Source: CAYFPX01 sp964501915 (lineage in GTDB: Bacteria; Myxococcota_A; UBA796; CAJQPC01). From it: a stretch of DNA of 64,000 nt. Of this stretch, positions 17,217-26,832 are shown in pieces. A program made the translations under genes and the position numbers. Numbering within the stretch: the stretch's first letter is position 1; each line of letters starts with the position of its first letter. The notes beneath the pieces are model-generated. The model was not told where the DNA came from, searched no databases, and saw only the letters and a list, made by a program, of their open reading frames with translations. Location: positions 1-64,000 of the forward strand of contig CAZCVP010000006.1 in NCBI GenBank assembly GCA_964501915.1, in the 5' to 3' direction.

Positions 17217-18989
17217 ATGAGCCGAGCCCAGGTCCTGCTCTCCCTCATCGACGGCAGCCTCTCCGACGCCGAGCGCCGCCAGGTGCTCGCGGCTGCGCTC
17301 CTCTCGCTGGACGCGGTGGGCCTCGAGAGGCTGTACACCCGCCTGGCCCAGGACACCAGCACGACGCTCCGCACTCTCCTGGCTCGGCTGGACGGCGACC
17401 GCACCGCCGCGCCGCAGCCGAGCATCCACCGCCTCGAACAGGAGTGGCGTCAGGCCTGGTCCACCTGGGACGACATCATCGATGCGTCCAGCGATGAGGA
17501 GGGGGAGTTCATCGAGCAGGAGGCGCACTGGGAGGCCCCCTACCTGGATGTCTACACCATCGGAAAGCGCCTCGAGGCTGTCGCAGAGCGCCTGCTGCCC
17601 ATTGCGGACCGGGTGCTGTCCGACGGCCTCGAGCCTGACTTCGAGCTCATGGACCGGGTGGATGACGACATCCGTGCGATCGGCGCCGGACTGCCCGAGT
17701 GGTTCGGCGAACACCACTTCGACGGGCTGCTCGGGCCCAAGCTCACGGCCCTCGTGTTGCGCTGGCAGCGGCTGAGCGCGCTCGAGGGCGCCACCGGCCA
17801 CACGGTCCTGGAGGCAGTCCGGCTCGCGGAGGCCGACTCCGACCGCTGGAGCCTCGACGACGAGGCGCTGTTGGCCTTCGTTCACTCGATGTCCGACGAC
17901 CACCAGCGGGAGCTGTTCGGGGGCATCGCCGAGAAGCGAAACGAGCCCCATTGGGCTTCCGTGCTCACATCCACCTGGTCACCCTGGTTCACCATCAACA
18001 GACTGCTCGCTCAGCGTTGGGATCCCGCGGCGGAGCTGGCCATCTGCCGAGCCGGCATCGCCTCGGACTGGTCCCTGGCCATCCCGGTCCTGGAGGACAT
18101 CCTCGAGCGGCACGCGCTCGACGAGGCCGAGCCGGTGATCGAGGAGGCGCTGGCCACGCTGCTGCGCCTGCGAGGGGAAGAACGCTGGGACCCGCTGAGA
18201 GGTTTGCTCGTCGACCACCGCGCACTGAGGTATCGCCACCGACCCGCCACGCAGCTCCCAGCGCTGCTGCGGCTCTGCGGCCGGCTGGCAGCATGCCGGG
18301 GAGAAGATGAGCTGGCCAGCTCCTGGGAGGCCCAGGCTGTTCTCTACGAGTGCTGGCATGAGTGGGATGCCGTGCTGGACTACCTGGCAACGCTGCGGGC
18401 AGACCAGAAACCCAGGCTCGCCAGTCACTTCTTCGAGCTGTGGTCGGCGATGCTCGTCCAGCGCTCCAGCCGCCATCGCTACGGTGAGGACCTCAGCCCC
18501 GACAAGAGCTGGGTCCCGCTCCTGGCGCGGGCAGCGTGGGAAGGGACCAGCCCGGATCTGACCCTGTCGAAGCTGAGCGGATGGCTGGATGACGCCGCCT
18601 CCAGCCCGGAGAGCTTCGGGATCGCTCGCCCCTGGCTGGCGGTGCTGACCCAGGATGTCGGCCTGGATGGGGCCGCCTCGACCCTCCTGGAGCTGCTCGG
18701 CGATCAGTGCTCCCGGGACGCACCCTCGCGGCGCGCCCAACTCCGGCGTGTCGGCGTCGGCGGGCTGGCGTCCAAGCTCTTGGCCACCTGGAGCCGAAAC
18801 GCCGTGGAACTCGTCCCCGACCCCCGGGACAACCGCAAGTCGAGCTACGGGCCACACGCTGCCTGGCTCGAAGCGGTGCACGAGCTGAGCGCCACCGCCT
18901 ACGCTCGAGTCGTCGCCGACTGGAGGCGGGACCACGGCCGACGCCGCAACCTGTGGAAGGCCATCCGCGGTAGGGGGCTCCCGGTCTGA
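17217..18989 (+). CDS. large helical protein of unknown function in the toxin-antitoxin island
   Basis: A 590-aa protein with a good start: AGGAG seven bases before ATG at 17217. It is almost entirely helical with Leu/Ala/Trp-rich repeats (ERRQVLAAALLSLDAVGLERLY, ATLLRLRGEERWDPLRGLL), suggesting TPR- or HEAT-like solenoid structure, and it has a basic C-terminus (RRDHGRRRNLWKAIRGRG). There are no catalytic motifs, signal peptide or transmembrane helix. It is the only plus-strand gene among the island modules and is divergent from the small gene 16595-17155. A role in defence or regulation is conceivable from context only. Confidence 0.6.
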   Translation: MSRAQVLLSLIDGSLSDAERRQVLAAALLSLDAVGLERLYTRLAQDTSTTLRTLLARLDGDRTAAPQPSIHRLEQEWRQAWSTWDDIIDASSDEEGEFIEQEAHWEAPYLDVYTIGKRLEAVAERLLPIADRVLSDGLEPDFELMDRVDDDIRAIGAGLPEWFGEHHFDGLLGPKLTALVLRWQRLSALEGATGHTVLEAVRLAEADSDRWSLDDEALLAFVHSMSDDHQRELFGGIAEKRNEPHWASVLTSTWSPWFTINRLLAQRWDPAAELAICRAGIASDWSLAIPVLEDILERHALDEAEPVIEEALATLLRLRGEERWDPLRGLLVDHRALRYRHRPATQLPALLRLCGRLAACRGEDELASSWEAQAVLYECWHEWDAVLDYLATLRADQKPRLASHFFELWSAMLVQRSSRHRYGEDLSPDKSWVPLLARAAWEGTSPDLTLSKLSGWLDDAASSPESFGIARPWLAVLTQDVGLDGAASTLLELLGDQCSRDAPSRRAQLRRVGVGGLASKLLATWSRNAVELVPDPRDNRKSSYGPHAAWLEAVHELSATAYARVVADWRRDHGRRRNLWKAIRGRGLPV

Positions 18990-18998
18990 CCGGAGCCG

Positions 18999-19090
18999 GG
19001 ACAGACCGATGACCCACCAGCCCTCCACTACCCACGACTCCACGCCCCCCAGATCCCGCCCACCTACGCGATCCCGTGCACTTGCGCCCC
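18999..19090. repeat. island repeat, copy 4 (92-bp variant)
   Basis: Starts GGACAGACCGATGACCCAC and ends CACTTGCGCCCC, with CCACTACCCACGACT and the GATCCCGCCCACCTACGCGATC block shared with copies 2 and 3. It lies 9 bp after the stop of 17217-18989. Confidence 0.8.
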
Positions 19091-19102
19091 ACTGCGCCCT
19101 GA

Positions 19103-19155
19103 GTGCAGCTTCGATCGGGACGACCTCTGAACGAAGTGATCGCAGTTGGTTGCGC
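19103..19155. repeat. 53-bp repeat M2, copy 2
   Basis: 85% identical (45/53) to 14088-14140. In the same frame as the radical SAM gene it reads E-C-S-F-D-R-D-D-L-stop, so it looks like a relic of that gene's 3' end plus about 25 bp of flank. A degenerate core (19173-19197) follows. Confidence 0.8.
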
Positions 19156-19243
19156 GATCGGAGCTCGCCGGCGGAACACACCCCGAGGACACACCGGTGA
19201 GAGAGGCACGGCGCACGTCACGAGTTCGGACGGTCCGATGTCG

Positions 19244-20410
19244 TCAGCCCACATCGAGCTCGGTCCCTGCCTTGAGGTGGTCGAGGTACCGACCGTAGCC
19301 GAAGGTGCGGTCCCGCTTGCGGCCGGTGGTCTCGGTCAGGATCCCTGCCGCGACCAAGGCGTCGACCGCACGTGCTGCTGTGGGCCGGCTCGCCTCCAGC
19401 AAGGTCATCGCCGCCCCTACGGTGAGGATCGGGCGCTTGGGGAGCGCCTTGAACAGGCGCAGCGCCGTGACCGTGGCCTTGGGGTGCTCCAGCAGGCGAT
19501 CGCCATCCGCCGACACCAGCGCGTGCAGGTCTTGCGCGCTGCGCACGGCCTCGTCCGCGACGGTGCCGACGCCGTCGAGGAAGAAGTCCAGCCACCCCTC
19601 CCAGTCGCCCGTCGCCCGGACGCCGTCCAGGCGGCGGTAGTACTCGAAGCGATGCCGCTTGAAGAAGAGGCTCAGGTAGAGCAGGGGACGGGAGAGCAGC
19701 CCCCAGTGCTCCAGGAGCAGGGCCACCAGCAGACGGCCGATGCGGCCGTTGCCGTCCAGGTAGGGGTGGATGGTCTCGAACTGCACGTGCACCAGTCCGG
19801 CCCGGATCAGCGGGGGGAGACCATCGTCGCGGTGGATGTAGCGCTCGAGGTCCGACAGCAGGGAGGCCACGAGGTGAGGCGGCGGCGGAACGAAGGTCGC
19901 GTTGCCCGGCCGGGAGCCACCGACCCAGTTCTGGCTACGCCGAAGCTCACCTGGCTGCCTGGTGCCCCCTCGGACGCCCGAGAGCAGGCGCCGATGGGTC
20001 TCCCCGAGCAGGCGGATCGAGAGCGGCAACCCCGTCGGACTCGCCAGCTCGGCGCGGGCATGCTCGACCGCGTCGAGGTAGTTGCAGACCTCCTCCACGT
20101 CGGCGCCGGGCTCGGAGCCCTCCTCGGCCTCGAACGCCAGCAGGTCGACCAGGGAAGCCTGGGTGCCCTCGATCTGCGAAGAGAGGACCGCCTCCTTGCG
20201 GACGAAGGCGTAGATGAACCAGTCGAGCGACGGAACCATGGCTCCCGCCAGCTCCAGGCGGGCGAGAGCAGCCTCGGCGGTGTGCAGGCGCGCGCGCAGG
20301 CCGGTCTCCTGGTCGAGCGGCGGATTCCTGGGGGGCAGCGGCGCGGGCACGAAGGCCGCGACCTCTTCGCCAGCGACGCTGGTGGGCTCGGAGTGGCCGG
20401 TCGTGCGCAT
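19244..20410 (-). CDS. Fic-family AMPylase/adenylyltransferase
   Basis: A 388-aa Fic-domain protein. The catalytic loop HPYLDGNGRIGR (215-226) matches HxFx(D/E)GNGRxxR with Tyr for Phe. The self-inhibitory helix motif (S/T)xxxE(G/N) is present as SSQIEG (77-82), N-terminal to the Fic core, so it is a class II autoinhibited Fic. A winged-helix-like C-terminal segment (PTAARAVDALVAAGILTE) follows, typical of Fic proteins with DUF4172/Fic_N architecture. Start ATG 20410 with GGAAGG just upstream. The gene is followed on its strand by the island repeat and is probably one of the island's toxin-like modules. Confidence 0.88.
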   Translation of the reverse strand: MRTTGHSEPTSVAGEEVAAFVPAPLPPRNPPLDQETGLRARLHTAEAALARLELAGAMVPSLDWFIYAFVRKEAVLSSQIEGTQASLVDLLAFEAEEGSEPGADVEEVCNYLDAVEHARAELASPTGLPLSIRLLGETHRRLLSGVRGGTRQPGELRRSQNWVGGSRPGNATFVPPPPHLVASLLSDLERYIHRDDGLPPLIRAGLVHVQFETIHPYLDGNGRIGRLLVALLLEHWGLLSRPLLYLSLFFKRHRFEYYRRLDGVRATGDWEGWLDFFLDGVGTVADEAVRSAQDLHALVSADGDRLLEHPKATVTALRLFKALPKRPILTVGAAMTLLEASRPTAARAVDALVAAGILTETTGRKRDRTFGYGRYLDHLKAGTELDVG

Positions 20411-20540
20411 CACCTTCCCTGGAGAACGCTGTCGTTCATAGCGTAGATGGATAGTAACGCAAGCGTTCTTATTGGTCGAAGAGACCCACGCCACCGCTCT
20501 TCCGACGGGCGAACCTCCGAGCTGGTCCGAGCGCTGGGCA

Positions 20541-20559
20541 GGACACACCGAGGACGCAC
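20541..20559. repeat. island repeat core, copy 5
   Basis: GGACACACCGAGGACGCAC, five bases beyond the TAG (20564) of the AbiEii gene on the minus strand. No full 112-bp copy is present here. Confidence 0.8.
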
Positions 20560-20563
20560 GGCG

Positions 20564-21445
20564 CTACCGATCCGAGCCCGCCAGGGGGCCGACGAACTCC
20601 CTGAGCTCTTCGCAGAGCTGGTCGAGCTCGATGCGATCGCCCCAGAACATCGGGTCGATGGCGCTCGGCGCGCCTCGGACCGCGGTCCACCGCTCGCCCC
20701 GGTCGGGGTTGAGGCAGGGATCGTCGGCCAACGGCAACCGCTTCCGCTCGGCCGTCACCTCCATGTGGCGCACGAGCTCGTGGAGGCTCGTCTGGAGCGC
20801 GGGGAGCTCGCGCCGGCGCCGCACGATCCAACCGCAGTCCTCGTAGTGTCGGGCGAAGGTCGCCGGGTCGAGGTCGGGCCGGGCGAACTCCTTGCGAGTG
20901 GCGTCGAGCTTCTCGATGCAGGTCGCGAGAGGGTGGATGCAGTGCACAGCTCGCGCACGGTTGTCTGCGAAGTCACCGAGGAGCCCCAGGTCCTCGAGGT
21001 GGTCGTGAACCCACGGCGAGATCTCCACGTGCGCTCCCGGCTCGACTCGCGCCCAGCCGATCTCCAGCTTCACGTCGCGTACCATCGACCCGGGCAGGCC
21101 CGTGATGTGGCGTCCGGGGTAGGCGACGCGGATCTCCGCGCCGCGTACGAGCTCGTCGAGCACGGGACTCCGCCTGACCGCGCAACCTGGTAGCGCGGTG
21201 GCGAGCGCCTGGGTGACCGCTGCGAGCCAGGCGTCTCGCGCCGGCGGCCCCTGCTTCTTGTTGCCGAGGGAGAACGCGGGCTCTTTCAGGCCCGTCGTGC
21301 CAGGCCCGAGGCGCACGTCGATGTCCTCCGAGAAGCGCTCGATCAGGTCGAAGCCCTTGGACAGCGAGGTGCCGCCCTTGAACCACAGGTCGAAGCCCGC
21401 CTCCTGGATCGCCCAGAGCGTGTGGACCACCCAGTAGTCCTTTGC
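20564..21445 (-). pseudogene. AbiEii-family nucleotidyltransferase, 5'-truncated
   Basis: Type IV toxin/abortive-infection nucleotidyltransferase. KDYWVVHTLW leads into FKGGTSLSKGF and RFSEDIDVRL, the diagnostic AbiEii motifs, and the C-terminal half is full length. About 30-35 N-terminal residues that precede KDYWV in the family are missing. Upstream of about 21445 the DNA instead belongs to an AlkA fragment on the other strand, so the frame continues without homology to 21748. A GTG at 21430 could start a shortened protein, but it lacks the N-terminal helix. No AbiEi antitoxin is adjacent. Confidence 0.75.
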
Positions 21446-21448
21446 GCC

Positions 21449-21844
21449 TTCCACCCCCTCAACATCGAGCGACGCCGGGCCGACCTGGTCCGCCGGATCG
21501 CCAGCCGGGCCCATGCCCTCCAGCGAGCTGCAGCCATGCCCCAACCCGAGGCGCGAGCCCACCTGGAGAAGCTGCCTGGCATCGGTCCGTGGACCTCGGG
21601 CGTGGTCATGGGCGGCCCGCTCGGGGACCCCGACGCGGTGCCCACCGGCGACTACAACCTGCCCAACATCGTGGCCTACAAGCTGGTCGGCGAAGAGCGT
21701 GCCGACGATGCCCGCATGCTGGAGCTCCTGGAGCCCTACCGCGGCCACCGGGGCCTCGTCGCGCGGCTGATCAAGACCGGCGGCGGTCGCTCCCCTCCCC
21801 GGCGCGGGCCCCGACTGAGGGTGCGGGATATCCGCGAGGGGTGA
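21449..21844 (+). pseudogene. C-terminal fragment of a DNA-3-methyladenine glycosylase (AlkA/HhH-GPD)
   Basis: About 130 codons match the C-terminal half of HhH-GPD base-excision glycosylases: FHPLNIERRRADLVRRIA, the helix-hairpin-helix KLPGIGPWTSG, the catalytic Asp in PTGDYNLPNIVAYKLVGE, and LLEPYRGHRGLVARLIKTGG. The N-terminal half is absent; it would start where the AbiEii sequence begins on the opposite strand. A short frame from 21422 is open but its first codons are antisense AbiEii. This is a recombination remnant. Confidence 0.8.
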
Positions 21845-21864
21845 CCTTCCCCTATGGTCGAGGC

Positions 21865-22593
21865 ATGTTCGACAGACCCCAGGAGCTCCGCGAGGGCGTG
21901 CGGCAGGCCTACTCGGCCGCCGCGGAGGCCCCGGACGCCCGTCATCCCTTTCCCGTGGGACGCGCCTTCGCCGAGAGCGTCGGCTACCCCTCCGAGCTGC
22001 TCGATCGCCTCCCCGGCGAGGCCGCTGAGGCCTTCGCGGGGGTCTCCAATGTCTCCCTCGTAGCGGGGATTCCGGCGGGCACGACGGTCCTGGACCTGGG
22101 CTGCGGTGCGGGTCTCGACAGCCTGATCGCGGCCGAGCGCACGGGGCCGGAGGGGCGGGTCTTCGCCGTCGACTTCAGCCCCGCGATGCTCGCCCGGGTC
22201 CGGGCGGCGACGGCGGATCTGGATCAGACCGAGGTCATCGAGGGGTCCGGCGAGGACCTGCCGCTGGACTCGGCTTCGATCGACCTCGCCCTCATCAACG
22301 GCCTCTTCAACCTCAACCCCGCCCGCGAGCAGCTCTTCGCCGAGCTGGCGCGGGTGGTCCGTCCGGGCGGTGCGGTCTTCGCGGCCGAGCTCATCCTCCG
22401 AGAGCCCCTCGACGAGGCCACACGCTCGGCCGCCACGTGGTTTGCCTGAATCGCCGGTGCGAAGGAGGGCGGTGCCTTCCTCTGTGAGTTCCTGGAGGCG
22501 GGCTTCGCGGCCGCGGAGATCCTGCGCACCTTCCGGAACGCGAGAGCGACAGACCCGAGGGTGATCGCCGCGGAGGTCGTCGCTCAGCGGTAG
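21865..22593 (+). CDS. putative selenoprotein: SAM-dependent methyltransferase (arsenite methyltransferase-like), Sec195
   Basis: Class I methyltransferase with VLDLGCGAGLD (75-85), AVDFSPAML, and RVVRPGGAVFAAEL, most like ArsM-type enzymes. An in-frame TGA at 22447-22449 interrupts TWFA-x-IAGAKEGG; the frame continues for 47 more codons with homologous-looking C-terminal sequence (FLEAGFAAAEILRTFRNARA) to TAG at 22591. Family members, as I recall them, have Cys in this WFxCIxGA segment. A hairpin with an 8-bp stem and GGU loop starts 13 nt after the TGA. With readthrough the protein is 242 aa; without it 194 aa lacking the last strand and helix. Confidence 0.75.
22463..22481 (+). promoter_or_regulatory. 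SECIS-like hairpin after TGA 22447
   Basis: AGGAGGGC pairs with GCCTTCCT over 8 bp (one G-U pair) around a GGT loop at 22471-22473. The first loop G is 21 nt after the TGA, inside the 16-37 nt window known for bacterial SECIS elements, and the GGU loop is the one recognised by SelB in E. coli. Confidence 0.75.
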
Positions 22594-22658
22594 GACCTGG
22601 CAGCACGCTCGGGCCGTCCCGTCGAGCTATGTGCTTCCATGCCCACGTCCTCTCGTCG

Positions 22659-24109
<1,451 letters not shown>

Positions 24110-24133
24110 TCGACTGACCAGGAGATCCCCGAC

Positions 24134-24508
24134 ATGCACCGCCCGACCTGTCTTCCGCTCTCCGTCGCCGCCCTCTTCCTCGCCGCCTGCGGCACCGACG
24201 ACGCCTGCCACTGCGACCTGATCGCCGCCGAGAGCGTCTGCATCGAGTACTCGGCTCTGGCGAACCCGCTCTACCGGCTCCAGCTCGAGTCCACCTGCGA
24301 GAACAGCCTCAGCAGCCTGTGCGACACCCTCGGTGGCTCCTACGAGATGGACGTCGCCTGTCCGACCGAGGGACTGGTCGCTGAGTGCGAGGTCGAGGTC
24401 GTGACCTATGCCGAGACCAAGTACTACTACTCGACCGGCGCCGAGCCCTACGCGTCCAGCGACCCCGACTTCGAGGAGGACTGTGGCGGCTCGGTGAGCC
24501 TGTACTGA
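24134..24508 (+). CDS. small cysteine-rich lipoprotein
   Basis: A 124-aa lipoprotein with leader ending LFLAAC (Cys19), followed by a Cys-rich acidic body with about eight further Cys, mostly paired (CHCDLI, CEVEVV, EDCGG). No known family. It lies 24 bp after the winged-helix gene with a GGAG just upstream of the ATG. The intergenic 24509-24610 after it shows nothing notable. Confidence 0.65.
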   Translation: MHRPTCLPLSVAALFLAACGTDDACHCDLIAAESVCIEYSALANPLYRLQLESTCENSLSSLCDTLGGSYEMDVACPTEGLVAECEVEVVTYAETKYYYSTGAEPYASSDPDFEEDCGGSVSLY

Positions 24509-24610
24509 TCTAGAGCGGCGATCGGTCTGGCTCCCGTCGCCCACCGGCTCCCCCAGACCAACAGGGACGGAAGCTGCCTCGCGCACCGGCTCACCACGCA
24601 TGCCGAGGTA

Positions 24611-25093
24611 CTAGCTGAACACGACCCGCAGCGGGCCGGCGTGCTCGTCCCAGCTCATCCAGAAGTCGAGGACCTCGCCGCGCGGGGGCTCGGGCCGCCG
24701 GAGCTCGACCACCGTGCGGGTGGCGGTGGTCGCGGGTCCGAAGGCGGCGCGGAACAGGTCGGCCAGGTAGGCCACGGCGAGGTTGCCCCACTCCCCGAAG
24801 GCGTCCTGGATCATCGCCGGGTCGCCGGGCTCCGCGAGCAGGGGCCCCACGCGGCCCGCAGGGAGCCGCATCAGCCGGGCGGACAGGTGGAAGGCCAGCT
24901 CCCGGGTGGTCCCGATCCAGAGGGTGCTCTCGGTGCCCCCGAGGCTCCAGCAGCCCTCGATCCAGGCCTCGAGCGGTGGGCCCTCCCAGGCTCGCGGCCG
25001 GAGGACGGTGTCGCTGTCCAGGAGCTTGGAGAAGGGCTCCCCCCAGGTCTCCGGCAGACGCCGCACGAGCAGGGCCGCGAAGGTCTCGCTCAC
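24611..25093 (-). CDS. CheX/CheC-like protein
   Basis: A 160-aa protein whose pattern WIGTTRELAFHLSARLMRLP then AMIQDAFGEWGNLAVAYL resembles the CheX/CheC phosphatase fold, where a conserved (E)xxN(M) helix is the active element; here E-W-G-N is present. It starts with GTG overlapping the stop of a CheY-like receiver gene, an association typical of CheX with CheY. It may dephosphorylate that receiver. Family assignment is tentative. Confidence 0.5.
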   Translation of the reverse strand: MSETFAALLVRRLPETWGEPFSKLLDSDTVLRPRAWEGPPLEAWIEGCWSLGGTESTLWIGTTRELAFHLSARLMRLPAGRVGPLLAEPGDPAMIQDAFGEWGNLAVAYLADLFRAAFGPATTATRTVVELRRPEPPRGEVLDFWMSWDEHAGPLRVVFS

Positions 25094-25458
25094 TGGAGCG
25101 CCATCTCGATCGCGTGCCGCAGCTCCTCGGAGGTGAAGGGCTTGCGCAGGAACCCGGAGGAGCCCTGGCGGCGCATGGTCTCGTGGATCTCCGGGCTGTC
25201 CTGGGCGGTGACCATCAGCACGGGCGGGATGCGCCGGAGCTGCTTGTTGGCCGCGGCCAGGAACTGACCGCCGTCCACCTCGGGCATGCAGTAGTCGCAC
25301 AGCACGAGGTCGAAGGCCTGCTCGGACAGCAGGCGGAGGCCCTGTTCGCCGTTCACGCCCTCCACGACGTCGGCGCCAGAGGCGATGCCGGCCTGCCTCA
25401 GAGCCCGCCGCATCATCCGCCGCATGAGATGTGAGTCGTCGAGCACCAGGACCCGCAT
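25090..25458 (-). CDS. single-domain response regulator (CheY-like)
   Basis: A 122-aa receiver domain: acidic pair D7/D8, phospho-acceptor D55 in LVLCDYCMPE, switch Thr in MVTAQDS and Lys in FLRKPF. No output domain. The stop overlaps the GTG start of the CheX-like gene, so the two are coupled. Chemotaxis or gliding-type signalling is likely; no kinase is adjacent on this strand. Confidence 0.9.
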   Translation of the reverse strand: MRVLVLDDSHLMRRMMRRALRQAGIASGADVVEGVNGEQGLRLLSEQAFDLVLCDYCMPEVDGGQFLAAANKQLRRIPPVLMVTAQDSPEIHETMRRQGSSGFLRKPFTSEELRHAIEMALQ

Positions 25459-25569
25459 CCAGCCTCCCACCCTGTGAACGGTATCCCGCCCGGTCGCTTG
25501 AGGGAGACTCCGCTCGTCCGCCTCGGCGACGGTGGGTCCCTGAGCCCCGCCCGGCGGTACGCTCCCGAG

Positions 25570-26832
25570 GTGTGGGCCCTGACCCTGGTGACCGGTGTGT
25601 CCCTGGCCTCGAGCATCCTCGAGGTCTCGGAGCGCCACGACCTCGGCGTGGCGGGCACCTTCGCCCGGCCGGTCCGACTCGACGGGGGCTGGTGGCTCAC
25701 CTGGGGCGCGGGGGGCGACCTGGTCCGCGTCCCCTTGATCGAGGACTATGGCTGGTGGGCCCCGGACCGGGACCGGGTCAGCCTGCTCGGCCGATCGGAC
25801 CTCGTCGACCACGCCCTCGTGCCCTGCCCGGACGGCTCCTGGCTGCACGTGGGCTCCGCCGGAGTCCTGGAGCGCGACGACAGCAGCTACGTGCACTGGC
25901 TCGACCCGGACCTCGTGCTCGTCGACGAGGCGGTCATCGAGGAGGCGGCGCCGGAGCGGGTCCACAACGACCCGGCGGTGGTCTGCGGCGAGGACTTTGT
26001 CGGCGTGGCCCACACCGGTCCCGAGCCCCTCGACCCGAGCTGGTTCTTCACGCTGCAGGACGGCGAGGTCGGAGCGCCGCAGGAGCTGGAGGGGTCGCCC
26101 CGCACGAACGGCGCCGGCCTGCTGGAGGTCGACGGCGAGCTGGTCCTGGTCGGGGCCTGGGGCTACGTCTCCGACCTCCAGGTCAACGTCTACGGAGAGG
26201 GCCTGGCGCTCGTCGACGGGCCCCACCGGCGCGCCGCGCTCGGCGACGACGAGGGGATCTGGTGGCCGACGGGCGTGGTCCGGGTCGGCGACCACCTGCT
26301 CGTCGCGACGATGGGCAAGGGTCTCGACGACGCCTGGACGGCCGACACGGGGCAGGTCTGGCTGCTGGTCCTCGACGCCGACCACGAGGTGGTCGAGGAG
26401 GTGCAGGTCAGCCAGCTCAGCCTGCCGGAGGGCGCCATGCGCCCCTGGCTCACCCTGGACGGGGACCGGCTGCTGGTCACGGCGGACGTCGAGGTCCAGC
26501 CGGTGCTGTGGGAGGTGCGGCTCGATCTCGACGCGCTGGCGGGGGACCCCGGCTCGCCGGGTGACTCGGGGGACGTCGAGGACACGGGAGGGGAGGCGTC
26601 CCGGCCGCCGCCGAGGGCCGAGGCCGGGTGTGGCTGCTCGGGACCGATCGCCCCGGTCGGTCCGTGGGCCTGGGCCCCGTGGCTGGCGGCCCTCGGCCGG
26701 CGACGCCGCACGCCCGCTCAGGGTCCGAGGTCCTTGGCTTCCTTGCTCTCCGGGACCAGCGGATCCACCCGGTCGACCTCCGGCTCCAGCAGCTCCCAGA
26801 GGGCCGCGACCTCGGGGTCCAGGGCGTCGTAG
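25570..26832 (+). CDS. surface protein with MYXO-CTERM-like sorting tail
   Basis: About 420 aa from a GTG that starts a signal peptide (VWALTLVTGVSLASS); an ATG at 25474 is in frame but adds unlikely sequence. The body is beta-rich with repeated Trp/Gly strands, possibly a propeller. Near the end AGCGCSG, a hydrophobic stretch and GRRRR form a MYXO-CTERM-like sorting signal. Unusually the frame runs 39 codons beyond the Arg cluster, antisense into the 3' end of the sulfatase-family gene (115-bp convergent overlap). The function is unknown. Confidence 0.6.
   Translation: MWALTLVTGVSLASSILEVSERHDLGVAGTFARPVRLDGGWWLTWGAGGDLVRVPLIEDYGWWAPDRDRVSLLGRSDLVDHALVPCPDGSWLHVGSAGVLERDDSSYVHWLDPDLVLVDEAVIEEAAPERVHNDPAVVCGEDFVGVAHTGPEPLDPSWFFTLQDGEVGAPQELEGSPRTNGAGLLEVDGELVLVGAWGYVSDLQVNVYGEGLALVDGPHRRAALGDDEGIWWPTGVVRVGDHLLVATMGKGLDDAWTADTGQVWLLVLDADHEVVEEVQVSQLSLPEGAMRPWLTLDGDRLLVTADVEVQPVLWEVRLDLDALAGDPGSPGDSGDVEDTGGEASRPPPRAEAGCGCSGPIAPVGPWAWAPWLAALGRRRRTPAQGPRSLASLLSGTSGSTRSTSGSSSSQRAATSGSRAS

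Noticed and set aside
22447..22449. TGA as the true stop of a shortened methyltransferase
   Set aside because: The following 47 codons keep the family sequence and frame, and a GGU-loop hairpin lies at SECIS distance; a random stop would not show both.
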